The notes under the pieces: generated by a model
The model's database searches: none
Told to the model about the DNA's origin: nothing
The model's input: only the letters and a program-made list of their open reading frames with translations
Part shown: one piece after another, positions 44,783-54,207 of the stretch
How the letters are laid out: every line of letters starts with the position of its first letter
Numbering within the stretch: position 1 is the first letter of the stretch
DNA from: Balneola sp.
Lineage (GTDB): Bacteria > Bacteroidota > Rhodothermia > Balneolales > Balneolaceae
Direction: 5' to 3'
Length of the DNA stretch: 64,000 nucleotides
Assembly (NCBI GenBank): GCA_002694685.1
Contig: NZMW01000004.1
Coordinates: 616,632-680,631, forward strand
Translations under genes and position numbers: made by a program

Positions 44783-46954
44783 ATGAAAGCAGTAAAACTA
44801 TCTTTTATTTTGATGGCAATTTTTTCGGTTGCCACTTTCGCTCAAGATAAAAAACCCATTGAGTTCGAGCATATCTTTGATGGTACATTTTCTCCAAATG
44901 GTGTTCAGAATGTTCGCTGGATGAATGATGGAGAATTCTACACGGCTACTCAGGATAATCAGATCATCCGTTTTAACATCGTAAATGGGAATGAGCGCGT
45001 GTTGTTTAACGGGAATGACTTTACGGATGCCGAAGGCAATGTAATTGAAGTACAGGGTTATCAGTTCTCTTCTGATGAATCAAAACTGCTTATTAAAACA
45101 GATGTAGAGCAACTCTGGCGGAGAAGCACTAAGGAGAATTATTATGTGTATGATATTGCTTCAAAAGAACTGACCAAACTAACTCAGTCTGAAGAGAAGC
45201 AACAGTATGCAGAGCTTTCTCCGGAAGGGGAGCGTGCAGCATTTGTCCGTAATAATAATTTGTTTTGGGTTGATTTGGCTACTGGTGAAGAGACTCAAAT
45301 CACCGAAGACGGAGAATTCAACAAGATTATAAATGGTGCCGCTGATTGGGTTTATGAAGAGGAATTTGGATTTGCTAAAGCCTGGTTTTGGTCACCTGAA
45401 GGAAATCGTATAGCTTTCTATCGGTTTGACGAGGAACTGGTAAAGCAGTTTTTTATGACAGACTGGGGTTCACTATATCCCGGACAAGTTCAGTTTAAGT
45501 ATCCCAAAGCAGGAGAACAGAATTCGATTGTATCTATCCATGTGTACCATTTGAATTCTGAAGAAACGGTAACCATGGATGTTGGCGAGGAGGATGATCA
45601 GTATATCCCTCGAATAAACTGGACCAGAGATAACAATGTATTGTCTATTCGCCGCATGAATCGCCTTCAGAATAAGATGGATATCATGTTGGCTAATGCT
45701 ACTAACGGCAACTCGAATACAATTCTCACTAAAGAAAGTGATACGTGGTTAGATGTGAACGACGATCTGTACTTTTTGAATAACGGCGAGCAGTTCATTA
45801 CTACCAGTGATGAAAGTGGATATAATCATGTGTATCTCTACGACATGGAAGGTCAGCAGCTTGAGCAAGTAACGAGCGGTGACTGGGATGTCACTGAACT
45901 CATTGGCCATAATGAGCGGACGTATGAATTGTTCTATGTAAGCTCAGAAGCCTCACCTATGGAAAGGCAGTTATACAGCATCCGTATTGACGGCAAGAAG
46001 AAGCAAAAGCTGACAACTGGAGCTGGATGGCATAACATAAATATGAGCGGTGATTTTAAGTATTACATCGACAGCTGGTCAGATTATAACAAGCCATCTG
46101 AAGTAAGTCTATTCAGAGACAATGGACGAAAAGTAAGAACGATTGAGGATAATGCGGAACTGAGCCAAACACTTCAGGAATACAGCTACATCGAGAAAGA
46201 GTTTATGCAGATGGATGTAAACGGTGTAAGCTTAAACGCATACATGCTTAAGCCGGTTGATTTTGATCCTAACCAAAACTATCCGGTGCTGATGTATGTT
46301 TATGGAGGTCCTGGAAGCCAGACTGTAACGAAAGCATTTGGTAGCGGTCAGCGCCCTATGTGGCATCAATATCTTGCTAACCAGGGGTATATTGTAGTTT
46401 CTGTAGATAACCGCGGAACAGGAGCTCGCGGGAGTGAATTCAAGAAACAGGTTTATAAAAAACTGGGTCAGTTAGAAACCGCTGATCAGATAGCTGCGGC
46501 TAAAGAAGTAGCTAAGTTGCCTTATGTAGACCCAGAGCGAATTGGAATTTGGGGTTGGAGCTATGGTGGCTATATGTCTTCATTAGGTATTACAGAAGGA
46601 GCTGATGTTTTTTCTGCTGCCATCGCTGTTGCACCGGTAACCAGCTGGAGATATTACGACACTATTTATACAGAACGCTTTATGCAAACTCCTCAGCTCA
46701 ATCCTGAGGGATATGACGAAGGTGCTCCCCTAAACAAGGTAGATCAGATTAAAGGGAATTACCTGCTGATTCATGGTACAGGAGATGACAACGTACATTT
46801 CCAGAATTCTGTTGAAATGATTGATGCTTTGATTGAAGCTGATGTGCAGTTTGAATCAATGATATATCCAAACAAAGCTCACAGTATTAATGGCGGAAAT
46901 GCCAGAAAACATCTTTACCAGATGATGAGTGATTTTATTTTTGAAAACCTTTAA
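44783..46954 (+). CDS. Dipeptidyl peptidase IV (S9B), exported
   Basis: 723 residues with a signal peptide (about 1-20, SVATFAQ). The N-terminal DPPIV beta-propeller covers about 60-480, with the substrate-anchoring double Glu in ADWVYEEEFGF. The C-terminal alpha/beta hydrolase carries nucleophile Ser593 (GWSYGGYMS), Asp668 (GTGDDNVHFQ) and His700 (NKAHSING). It removes X-Pro dipeptides from peptides in the periplasm. Followed after 14 bp by obg; the proximity does not imply a shared function. Confidence 0.95.
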   Translation: MKAVKLSFILMAIFSVATFAQDKKPIEFEHIFDGTFSPNGVQNVRWMNDGEFYTATQDNQIIRFNIVNGNERVLFNGNDFTDAEGNVIEVQGYQFSSDESKLLIKTDVEQLWRRSTKENYYVYDIASKELTKLTQSEEKQQYAELSPEGERAAFVRNNNLFWVDLATGEETQITEDGEFNKIINGAADWVYEEEFGFAKAWFWSPEGNRIAFYRFDEELVKQFFMTDWGSLYPGQVQFKYPKAGEQNSIVSIHVYHLNSEETVTMDVGEEDDQYIPRINWTRDNNVLSIRRMNRLQNKMDIMLANATNGNSNTILTKESDTWLDVNDDLYFLNNGEQFITTSDESGYNHVYLYDMEGQQLEQVTSGDWDVTELIGHNERTYELFYVSSEASPMERQLYSIRIDGKKKQKLTTGAGWHNINMSGDFKYYIDSWSDYNKPSEVSLFRDNGRKVRTIEDNAELSQTLQEYSYIEKEFMQMDVNGVSLNAYMLKPVDFDPNQNYPVLMYVYGGPGSQTVTKAFGSGQRPMWHQYLANQGYIVVSVDNRGTGARGSEFKKQVYKKLGQLETADQIAAAKEVAKLPYVDPERIGIWGWSYGGYMSSLGITEGADVFSAAIAVAPVTSWRYYDTIYTERFMQTPQLNPEGYDEGAPLNKVDQIKGNYLLIHGTGDDNVHFQNSVEMIDALIEADVQFESMIYPNKAHSINGGNARKHLYQMMSDFIFENL

Positions 46955-46968
46955 GGAAGACCAATTCT

Positions 46969-47964
46969 ATGCGCTTTGCTGATTATGCCAAAATTTATGT
47001 AACTGCTGGAAAAGGCGGGGATGGCTCTGCTCATTTTCGCAGGGAAAAATATGTGCCAAAAGGAGGTCCCGATGGCGGCGATGGAGGAAAAGGTGGGGAT
47101 GTAGTTTTGGTTGGAAACGAACAGCTGAATACCATTCTTGATCTTCGCTACCGAAAGTATATCAAAGCCAAAAATGGGGAGAATGGTTTTAAGCAAAAAA
47201 GTTCTGGAGCAGCCGGACAGTCTGAACTGCTTGAAGTTCCTTTAGGTACCGTTGTTTTTGATGCGGAAACCAAAGAACGGTTGGGTGAAATCACCGAACA
47301 TGAAGAGAAACTCGTTATCGCAGAAGGCGGAAAAGGTGGTTTGGGAAACTGGCACTTTAGAAGTTCGACCAATCAAACACCCCAGCATGCCCAAGAGGGT
47401 AAACCGGGTGAAAAGCGAACAGTTGAGCTTGAGCTTAAACTTATAGCAGAGGTTGGGTTGGTTGGATTTCCCAATGCCGGAAAGAGTACCCTGCTTTCAG
47501 CTTTATCTCACGCCAAGCCAAAAATAGCTGACTATCCTTTCACAACTTTAGAGCCTAACCTGGGAGTGGTGAAGTTTGAGGATTACAGAAGTTTTGTAAT
47601 GGCTGACATCCCGGGAATTATCGAAGAAGCTCATGATGGGAAAGGCTTGGGAATTCAATTCCTGAGACATATTGAGCGCAACAACGTACTGCTGTTTATG
47701 GTTAGTTGTATGACTGATATTGAGTATGAATACAACGCGCTTTTGAATGAATTAAAATCCTACAGAAAAGACCTTCTTGACAAACCTCGAATCTTAGCTA
47801 TCACTAAGATGGATTTAAAACAAGGGTTTGAGTTAGAAGAAGAACTTCATTTTGATGATGAAATTTCCGTTATTCCTATTTCGTCAGCTACCGGTCACGG
47901 TATCGACGAGCTTAGAGAGAAACTGTGGGAATACATACAAAATGGGAAAGAAGAAGAAACTTAG
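46969..47964 (+). CDS. obgE: GTPase Obg/CgtA
   Basis: 331 residues. A Gly-rich Obg domain covers 1-158 (VTAGKGGDGSAHFRREKYVPKG begins it). The G domain has G1 GFPNAGKSTLL, switch PFTTLEPNLGVV, G3 DIPGIIEEA, G4 TKMDL and G5 SSATG. The variable C-terminal OCT domain of some Obg proteins is absent. Obg acts in 50S ribosome assembly and stress control. The 3' end overlaps the dprA start by 23 bases. Confidence 0.96.
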   Translation: MRFADYAKIYVTAGKGGDGSAHFRREKYVPKGGPDGGDGGKGGDVVLVGNEQLNTILDLRYRKYIKAKNGENGFKQKSSGAAGQSELLEVPLGTVVFDAETKERLGEITEHEEKLVIAEGGKGGLGNWHFRSSTNQTPQHAQEGKPGEKRTVELELKLIAEVGLVGFPNAGKSTLLSALSHAKPKIADYPFTTLEPNLGVVKFEDYRSFVMADIPGIIEEAHDGKGLGIQFLRHIERNNVLLFMVSCMTDIEYEYNALLNELKSYRKDLLDKPRILAITKMDLKQGFELEEELHFDDEISVIPISSATGHGIDELREKLWEYIQNGKEEET

Positions 47965-49066
47965 GGTACTCGTAGCGCTTAGCATAATTTCGGGATTAGG
48001 TAGCCGGCGCGTTTATAAACTATTAAAGAACATCGATGATCCTGAAGAGATTTTCAGCATCGGTAAAAGAAAGCTTAGGTCAATTGAGGGAATAGGTGAA
48101 GCTTCTGCTTTGGCAATTCTTTCTTTTGATGATTGGGAGACGGTAGATCAGATTATAGCTGAGACTGAAAAAAGCGGATCTGAAATTATTACGTTCTCAG
48201 ACCCTGAGTATCCACCTCTTCTTAAGCAAATCTATGATCCTCCCATACTATTCTGGTTAAAAGGAAATCCAGAAGCTATTTCAAAACCCGGAGTTGCTGT
48301 GGTTGGTACCCGGAATACATCAACCTATGGAAGAAATATGGCTGAAAAATTGACCGGGGAGCTGGCTGATCAAGGGCTGTGTATATACAGCGGTCTCGCT
48401 TATGGTATTGATGCTATTGCTCATAAAACAGCACTAGACCATAACGCTCCAACGGTAGCTGTGCTCGGCTCGGGAATTGACAATCTTTATCCAAGAAAGC
48501 ACGCTAATCTAGCTAATCAGATTGTAAAGTCAGGTGGTGCGGTGATTACTGAGTTTCCATTAGGCACTAATCCAGATGCAGGAAATTTCCCGGTAAGAAA
48601 CCGAGTTGTTAGCGGGATGAGTATGGGTGTTTTAGTAATTGAATCAGGGATAAAAGGAGGGAGTATGATTACCGCTGACCTTGGGCTGGATCAAAACAGA
48701 GAGGTGTTTGCAGTGCCACACCCAATTGGTAATCCTACCGGAACGGGATGTAATTACTTAATAAAGAGGGGAGCTGCTAAACTGGTTCAAACGGTAGATG
48801 ACATTTTGGAAGAGCTGCTAGTTGAATACCATTCTGATGAATCAAAAAGTAAAGCTACAGAAGCAGAGAAAACTAGCTGGAGGGAAAAAGATCTTGACGA
48901 AACAGCTACTAAAATATGCCAAGCCTTAGAAGATCGGGCATATCAGGTAGACGATTTAAGCGACAAAATTGGGGTAAACACCAGCCAGTTATTAGTCGCT
49001 TTGCTACAATTAGAGATGGAAGGGATTGTACTACAGAAAGCGGGTAAAAACTTTCAATTGCTATAA
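47942..49066 (+). CDS. dprA: DNA-processing protein DprA
   Basis: 374 residues from the ATG at 47942; the frame is open further upstream within obg, but the longer form has no homologous start. A short helix-hairpin-helix region (LSIISGLGSRRVYKLL, IEGIGEASALAIL) precedes the Rossmann-type DprA core (VAVVGTRNTSTYGR, YSGLAYGIDAIAHKTAL, GSGIDNLYPRKH) and a C-terminal winged helix (about 315-374). DprA loads RecA on incoming single-stranded DNA during natural transformation. The overlap with obg implies translational coupling. Confidence 0.94.
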   Translation: MGKKKKLRVLVALSIISGLGSRRVYKLLKNIDDPEEIFSIGKRKLRSIEGIGEASALAILSFDDWETVDQIIAETEKSGSEIITFSDPEYPPLLKQIYDPPILFWLKGNPEAISKPGVAVVGTRNTSTYGRNMAEKLTGELADQGLCIYSGLAYGIDAIAHKTALDHNAPTVAVLGSGIDNLYPRKHANLANQIVKSGGAVITEFPLGTNPDAGNFPVRNRVVSGMSMGVLVIESGIKGGSMITADLGLDQNREVFAVPHPIGNPTGTGCNYLIKRGAAKLVQTVDDILEELLVEYHSDESKSKATEAEKTSWREKDLDETATKICQALEDRAYQVDDLSDKIGVNTSQLLVALLQLEMEGIVLQKAGKNFQLL

Positions 49067-49085
49067 ATAAGTCAATTAAATAGAA

Positions 49086-49117
49086 AAGCCGACACTTCAA
49101 TTAAGAAGTCTCGGCTT
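49086..49117. terminator. Hairpin terminator between convergent dprA and baeRF gene
   Basis: AAGCCGACACTTC (49086-49098) pairs with GAAGTCTCGGCTT (49105-49117) with one mismatch and a 6-base loop. The minus-strand side has an A/T tract suited to a terminator; the plus side is weaker. Confidence 0.7.
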
Positions 49118-49138
49118 GTTGTAAACTAAAATTCACTA

Positions 49139-50278
49139 TTAGCTTTTATATCTGTAAATAGCTGCCAAACCAGAATTTTTAGGAACCTGAGATTGAGGCA
49201 ATCCATAAAGGGTGCTTCCAGTTCTTATGGCAGATATTGCTGCATAGTTTATCAGATCTACAGCTTCACCATTTAAAGATTCAGACATATCTACACGATT
49301 TTCATCTGGATGGAATACCCCAAACTGTCGGGTTCCCATAGGTACAAAGAGAGTGTCAACTTTTCCGAAATACGCACTTTTAACGATTTCTTCAACTTCA
49401 GTTGAAATAAGCTCACTGCCCTGCAAATTGTTGAACCGTTCAATGTCACTTTCAATATCTTCCTGAAAATAATCTGCTGCAATAGTCCAAGCTTCTTCAG
49501 CAAGTTCTTTTGGACTTTTATTATCTGAATTTCCTTTAATAGCCTCATCTAAAACATTAAAATACTTATTGGCTTTCCTGTAATAGGCAACCATTTTATC
49601 CGGTCCCGCTAAAACTAGAGGACCATTTTCTTTCTTCAGATACTTGGTGACTTTATTCTCAATGTGCTTTAGGAACAACTCAAGCTCTTTGTCATCTTCA
49701 TCGCCACCTTGTCCATGAAAAGTAGCGTTACTGCCACCACCGGCAGAATGTTGCTGCATGGATTTTTCGTGAACGTGATACTTGAGATGTTCTTCCATAC
49801 TTGTGGGAACACTTTCAAATTCTACCAGACTAGTTTCATCTGGAGCAATTTTGAACATTTTTGTTTCACTCTGGCTTAAGAGCAAGACATGATAGGTGCC
49901 ATGGTGATTTTGCAGTTCTAGAAGAGGGGTTACCAAAAAGTTTTCAGCGATATAGTAATCTTCTTCTGGACTTACAGGGATCTTGAAGTAGTCAAAATGA
50001 TTCTCATTTAGATATATAGCTAAGCCTTTATCTTGATGTAACCAGAATTGATTTTCCTCAGATTTTTCAATTAAATCTTTAAATAAATCTTCTACTCGCT
50101 GTTCTTTCCATCCTTTTTCAAGGAGTTCATTTTTAGTTTTTTGAATGAGATTTTTCAGCCGGATGGAGTCTTGTTTACCTTCTTCTCCTTTTTTATGAGT
50201 TGGTAAAAATAGGGTGACATTAATATCATCAGTTTTATTAATGAGTTTCTCAATAGTATCTCTTCTAACTACACTCAT
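49139..50278 (-). CDS. baeRF-type release-factor-like protein
   Basis: 379 residues. The overall pattern fits bacterial archaeo-eukaryotic release factor (baeRF family 3/7-like) proteins: VTLFLPTHKKGEEGKQDSIRLKNLIQ at the N-terminus, a middle loop with HGQGGDEDD (about residues 188-196) reminiscent of the GGQ loop, then a pelota/L7Ae-like C-terminal portion (LVLAGPDKMVAYYRKAN, YFGKVDTLFVPMGTRQFGVF). Such proteins are proposed to act in ribosome rescue or stress; none is well characterised. An unusual structured element lies just upstream. Confidence 0.7.
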   Translation of the reverse strand: MSVVRRDTIEKLINKTDDINVTLFLPTHKKGEEGKQDSIRLKNLIQKTKNELLEKGWKEQRVEDLFKDLIEKSEENQFWLHQDKGLAIYLNENHFDYFKIPVSPEEDYYIAENFLVTPLLELQNHHGTYHVLLLSQSETKMFKIAPDETSLVEFESVPTSMEEHLKYHVHEKSMQQHSAGGGSNATFHGQGGDEDDKELELFLKHIENKVTKYLKKENGPLVLAGPDKMVAYYRKANKYFNVLDEAIKGNSDNKSPKELAEEAWTIAADYFQEDIESDIERFNNLQGSELISTEVEEIVKSAYFGKVDTLFVPMGTRQFGVFHPDENRVDMSESLNGEAVDLINYAAISAIRTGSTLYGLPQSQVPKNSGLAAIYRYKS

Positions 50279-50294
50279 AGTGATTCCCTTATTT

Positions 50295-50366
50295 ATTAAT
50301 ATTAGCCTGTTATTGTTATAACAATCTCTGCCAGCTGGTGTTCCGAGTTGCAGAGATTAATATTAG
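50295..50366 (-). promoter_or_regulatory. Structured leader/insertion before the baeRF gene
   Basis: Direct 11-base repeats ATTAATATTAG (50295-50305 and 50356-50366) flank a perfect palindrome ATTGTTATAACAAT (50312-50325) and a 9-bp hairpin AATCTCTGC/GCAGAGATT (50323-50331 with 50350-50358). It ends 17 bases before the start codon. It could be a 5'-UTR control element or a tiny insertion with target duplication. Confidence 0.45.
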
Positions 50367-50438
50367 ACTAATTAATCAGGTTTTAGAGTGAAAGTAAAGA
50401 ACTATAAAAAATTCTTTAAGTAGCGGAAACTCAGATGT

Positions 50439-52175
50439 CTAATCTTTTAACCCTTCAATCATCATTTCGATTTTCTTGTCAAGGGTAGCAGAAACCTGAG
50501 CATAATCTTCAGCGCTCATTAGATTGGTATTTACACTGCAATAAAACTTGATTTTCGGTTCTGTTCCGGATGGTCTTGCTGAAACAATAGCTCCATCTTC
50601 AGTAATAAATTGAAGAACATTCGATGAAGGAAGTTCGATGTCAGTCACTTTGCCCGTAGCAATGTTTTTCTCTTTGGATGTCTGATAATCTTTGACCGTA
50701 ACAACCTGAGAGCCACCTAATTTCTTTGGGGGATTAGCACGGAAATTCATCATCATTTTTTGAATTTCTTCAGCGCCTGCTTTTCCTTTTTTGGTAACGG
50801 AAACAAGGTTTTCCCGGAACAAACCATACTCTACATACATGTTCAGCATGGCTTCATATAAACTGCTTCCCTGGTCTTTATAAAAAGCGGTCATTTCGGC
50901 GATAATGGCACAGGAGACAACCGCATCCTTGTCACGAACGTGTTCGCCGATCAGGTATCCATAACTTTCTTCACCGCCGGCTATGAATTGTTTTTTCCCT
51001 TCCAGCTGGGTCATTAGCTGTCCAATATACTTGAAGCCTGTAAGAGTATTAAAACACTCCACACCTTTATCTTTTGCGATACGATCAATCAGGTAGGAAG
51101 TCACCACTGTTTTCACAATGTACTCGTTACCGGTGATCTTCCCAGCTTCTTCCCAGGCTGTGAGCATATAATTAATAATCAAAGAGCCGGTTTGGTTTCC
51201 GTTCAGTAAAACAAAATCACCTTCCAGGTTCTTAACCGCGATCCCTACACGATCAGCATCCGGGTCAGTAGCCATCACAAGCTCAGCATCAATTTCTTTG
51301 GCTTTATTGAGAGCCATATCCAGCGCTTCTTTTTCCTCGGGATTTGGATACACAACAGTTGGGAAGTCCCCATCAACAGTCATCTGCTCTTCAACTAAAT
51401 TTACATTCTCGAAACCGTACCTTTTCAGTACTTCCGGGACTAATTCTCTAGATGTTCCATGAATAGGGGAAAAAACAATACCTAAATCCTTCTGTCGTTT
51501 GATTGCATCTTTGGAAACAGAAAGGTCGGTCAAAGCTTTTAGGTACTTCTCATCCATTTCTTTACCAATTGATTCAATAAGGTTCTCATCCCCATCAAAA
51601 TTCACTTCATCTACGCTTCCAATTTTTTGAACTTCTTCCATCACCATCTTGTCGTAGGGAGCAACAAACTGACCCCCATCGGCTCCATAGGCTTTATAAC
51701 CGTTATATTCCTTAGGATTATGAGAAGCTGTCAACATAACCCCGCTTTGGCAACCTAACTCGCGGATAGCGTAGGAGAGCTCAGGAGTAGGGCGAAGGGC
51801 ATCAAAGAAATACACGTGAATACCATTTGCTGAAAATACATCAGCAACTACCTTAGCCAGTTTTTCTGAGTTGTTCCGGCAATCATGGGCAATGGCAACT
51901 TTCAGTTCCGTATCAGGATATTCATTCTTCAGGAAATTGCTTAATCCTTGAGTGGCTATACCAAATGTATATTTATTGACTCGGTTTGAACCGATCCCCA
52001 TGATACCCCGGAGTCCACCGGTGCCAAATTCGAGATCCTTATAAAAAGCATCGGTTAACTCGTCATACTTTCCATCATCCAGTTTCTGTTGAATAGCTGC
52101 TTTGGTCTCATCGTCATAACTTCCATTAAGCCACTGATCAATTTTACTCTGCACTGCGGTATCTAGTTTACTCAT
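50439..52175 (-). CDS. Phosphoglucomutase/phosphomannomutase family phosphosugar mutase
   Basis: 578 residues, the long alpha-D-phosphohexomutase type. The phosphoserine loop is GVMLTASHNPKEYNGYKAYG (about 146), the metal loop DPDADRVG (about 307), the sugar-binding loop AGGEESYGYL, and the phosphate-binding SARPSGTEPKIKFY. It interconverts hexose 1- and 6-phosphates (or pentose analogues). Monocistronic. Confidence 0.94.
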   Translation of the reverse strand: MSKLDTAVQSKIDQWLNGSYDDETKAAIQQKLDDGKYDELTDAFYKDLEFGTGGLRGIMGIGSNRVNKYTFGIATQGLSNFLKNEYPDTELKVAIAHDCRNNSEKLAKVVADVFSANGIHVYFFDALRPTPELSYAIRELGCQSGVMLTASHNPKEYNGYKAYGADGGQFVAPYDKMVMEEVQKIGSVDEVNFDGDENLIESIGKEMDEKYLKALTDLSVSKDAIKRQKDLGIVFSPIHGTSRELVPEVLKRYGFENVNLVEEQMTVDGDFPTVVYPNPEEKEALDMALNKAKEIDAELVMATDPDADRVGIAVKNLEGDFVLLNGNQTGSLIINYMLTAWEEAGKITGNEYIVKTVVTSYLIDRIAKDKGVECFNTLTGFKYIGQLMTQLEGKKQFIAGGEESYGYLIGEHVRDKDAVVSCAIIAEMTAFYKDQGSSLYEAMLNMYVEYGLFRENLVSVTKKGKAGAEEIQKMMMNFRANPPKKLGGSQVVTVKDYQTSKEKNIATGKVTDIELPSSNVLQFITEDGAIVSARPSGTEPKIKFYCSVNTNLMSAEDYAQVSATLDKKIEMMIEGLKD

Positions 52176-52246
52176 TTATCTGGATGTATGTTTTAGAATG
52201 GTTAGGATTTTATGTGGACCAACTCCACACTTAAAATATATATAAA

Positions 52247-52280
52247 TAAAAAGGGCAATTCATGAGATTATGAACTGCCC
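52247..52280 (-). terminator. Terminator of the nfeD/SPFH operon
   Basis: On the minus strand GGGCAGTTCAT, loop AATCTC, ATGAATTGCCC (one G-T pair), then TTTTTA. It lies 28 bases after the second SPFH stop. Confidence 0.85.
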
Positions 52281-52308
52281 TGTAATAAAGGTGAGAATTC
52301 GTTAAAGC

Positions 52309-53250
52309 TTATTCCTTCTCAGTTTTGACATCTAAATCACCAAGAGATAAACCATCCATTAGTGCTTCATAATTAGAGATGTCTTTAGGTAATATGATAC
52401 TGTTTTGGTCTCTTCCCAGTCCCGAAAGTACATTCAGGTATTTTTCTGAAAGCTGAAGCTTCATCGCTTCGGTTCCTTTTGGTTGAGATAGAGCTCCTGC
52501 AATTTCCTCGATAGACAAAGCTGTTGCTTCAGCTATAGAAAGAATCTCTTCAGCTAAACCTTCTGCTTCGTTAATACGTCGCTGCATCTCAGCTTCCGAG
52601 ATGTTGATAATTTCCTCTTTCATCCCCTCAGCATCGTTTACTTTGGAGCCTTTCACACCTTCAGATTTGGCGATGATGGCTCGCCGATCTCGTTCAGCAG
52701 TCATCTGTCGCTCCATAGCTTTCTGTACCGTTCGGGGAGTCACGATATTCTTGATTTCATACCGGTGGACTTTAATTCCCCAAACTTGTTCAACTTCACT
52801 GAGAACATGTACTACTTCCTTACTCATGGCGGCCCGATCTTCAAAAGTTTGATCAAGCTCCATATTACCTAAAACAGAACGTGTGGTAGTTTGGGCAAGT
52901 TGAACAGCTGCATACCGATAATTGGTAACCCCGTAGCTTGCATTCACAGGGTCTATAACGCTCAGGTAAATAACCCCGTCAACTTCTACTTTGACGTTAT
53001 CCTTGGTGAAGCATTCCTGAGGTTCCACCTCGATGGTTTCTTCGCGTAAATCTTGCTTGTAAACTACTTTGTCTACAAAGGGGATAAGGGCATGAAATCC
53101 AGGCCCGAGTGTTTTCTGATAGTTCCCAAGGCGTTCTACGATATATGCGTATTGGTTTGGAACCAACCGTAAAGATCGAATGAACTTGTACATCACATAG
53201 ACCGAGAAAGCACCTAATAAAACTTGACTAATGGTTTCGATAATTTCCAT
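52309..53250 (-). CDS. SPFH/band 7 (stomatin-like) membrane protein
   Basis: 313 residues. One N-terminal membrane segment (about 5-25), then the SPFH domain (QYAYIVERLGNYQKTLGPGFHALIPFVDKV) and a charged Ala/Glu-rich helical tail (about 180-270). Stomatin/paraslipin proteins form cage-like oligomers that organise membrane microdomains and regulate proteases such as FtsH. Second of two related SPFH genes in tandem, 2 bp after the first. Confidence 0.93.
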   Translation of the reverse strand: MEIIETISQVLLGAFSVYVMYKFIRSLRLVPNQYAYIVERLGNYQKTLGPGFHALIPFVDKVVYKQDLREETIEVEPQECFTKDNVKVEVDGVIYLSVIDPVNASYGVTNYRYAAVQLAQTTTRSVLGNMELDQTFEDRAAMSKEVVHVLSEVEQVWGIKVHRYEIKNIVTPRTVQKAMERQMTAERDRRAIIAKSEGVKGSKVNDAEGMKEEIINISEAEMQRRINEAEGLAEEILSIAEATALSIEEIAGALSQPKGTEAMKLQLSEKYLNVLSGLGRDQNSIILPKDISNYEALMDGLSLGDLDVKTEKE

Positions 53251-53252
53251 GA

Positions 53253-54206
53253 TTACTGCTCTCCTTGTTTGGGTGAAGACTTCTTGCTTGCCGGACTTTT
53301 GGTATGATCGCTGATGGTACTAACCCCTTCAAAAAATGTTTTCAGGTTAGCGGTTTCAGTAGGCAATACTGAGACGTTTGAGTTTTGGATAATATTTCCA
53401 AACTGCTTGATGTATTGTTCCACCAGTTTTGTTTTAACAGCGACGTCACCGCCGGGTTTAGCAATAGCTTCAGCAACTCTTCGTATTCCTGTAGCTGTTG
53501 CGTTGGCAACGAGTTCTATTTCCTTAGCCCGTCCTTTTGCTTCATTGATACGACGCTGTCGCTGAGCTTCAGATACCAAAACCTGACTCTTTTGCTCACC
53601 TTCAGACTCATAAATTCGGGCTTGCCGGTGTCCTTCTGAATTCGTGATTTCAGCTCTTTTAGCACGTTCAGCTTCCATCTGTCGCTCCATCGTATCAACT
53701 ATTTCACTGGAAGGACGGATGTTCTTTAGTTCGTACCGCATTACTTTTATTCCCCAGGGGTCGGCGGCTTTGTCAATCTCACGAACGATGTTTTCATTCA
53801 TTTTCTCGCGTTCTGAGAAAGTGTCATCAAGAGTCATCTTACCAATCTCACTACGCATAGTGGTTTGAGCCAAGTTAACCGCTGCAGCCTGATAGTCTGA
53901 AATTCCGTAACTGGCTTTGTGAGAACTCATCACCTTGAGATAAACCAACCCGTCTACAGCAACCTCAATATTATCTTTGGTGATACAGGTTTGGCTGGGT
54001 ACATCCAACACTTGCTCTCGCATTTCCTGGCTGTATGCCGGGCGATCAACAAATGGGATTAAAAAGTGAAAACCGGGTTTCAGTGTTTTTTTGTACTTAC
54101 CCAGCCGTTCTTGAATTACTTCTTCCCGAAACTCCACAATTTGAAAAAGCCTCGTAAGTACGAAGTAAGACATTACGATTACAACTAAAATAGTAGTCCA
54201 GAGCAT
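53253..54206 (-). CDS. SPFH/band 7 (stomatin-like) membrane protein (paralogue)
   Basis: 317 residues from the ATG at 54206; a longer frame to 54269 overlaps nfeD and is rejected. The N-terminal helix (MLWTTILVVIVMSYFVL) precedes REEVIQERLGKYKKTLKPGFHFLIPFVDRP and a long coiled tail, and aligns closely with the 52309 protein. The two probably form hetero-oligomers. One base separates the start from the nfeD stop. The C-terminus is Ser/Lys/Gln-rich. Confidence 0.92.
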   Translation of the reverse strand: MLWTTILVVIVMSYFVLTRLFQIVEFREEVIQERLGKYKKTLKPGFHFLIPFVDRPAYSQEMREQVLDVPSQTCITKDNIEVAVDGLVYLKVMSSHKASYGISDYQAAAVNLAQTTMRSEIGKMTLDDTFSEREKMNENIVREIDKAADPWGIKVMRYELKNIRPSSEIVDTMERQMEAERAKRAEITNSEGHRQARIYESEGEQKSQVLVSEAQRQRRINEAKGRAKEIELVANATATGIRRVAEAIAKPGGDVAVKTKLVEQYIKQFGNIIQNSNVSVLPTETANLKTFFEGVSTISDHTKSPASKKSSPKQGEQ

Positions 54207-54207
54207 A

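Noticed and set aside
47852-47941. Longer DprA start inside obg
   Set aside because: The extra 30 residues are out-of-frame obg sequence; DprA homology begins at the ATG 47942.
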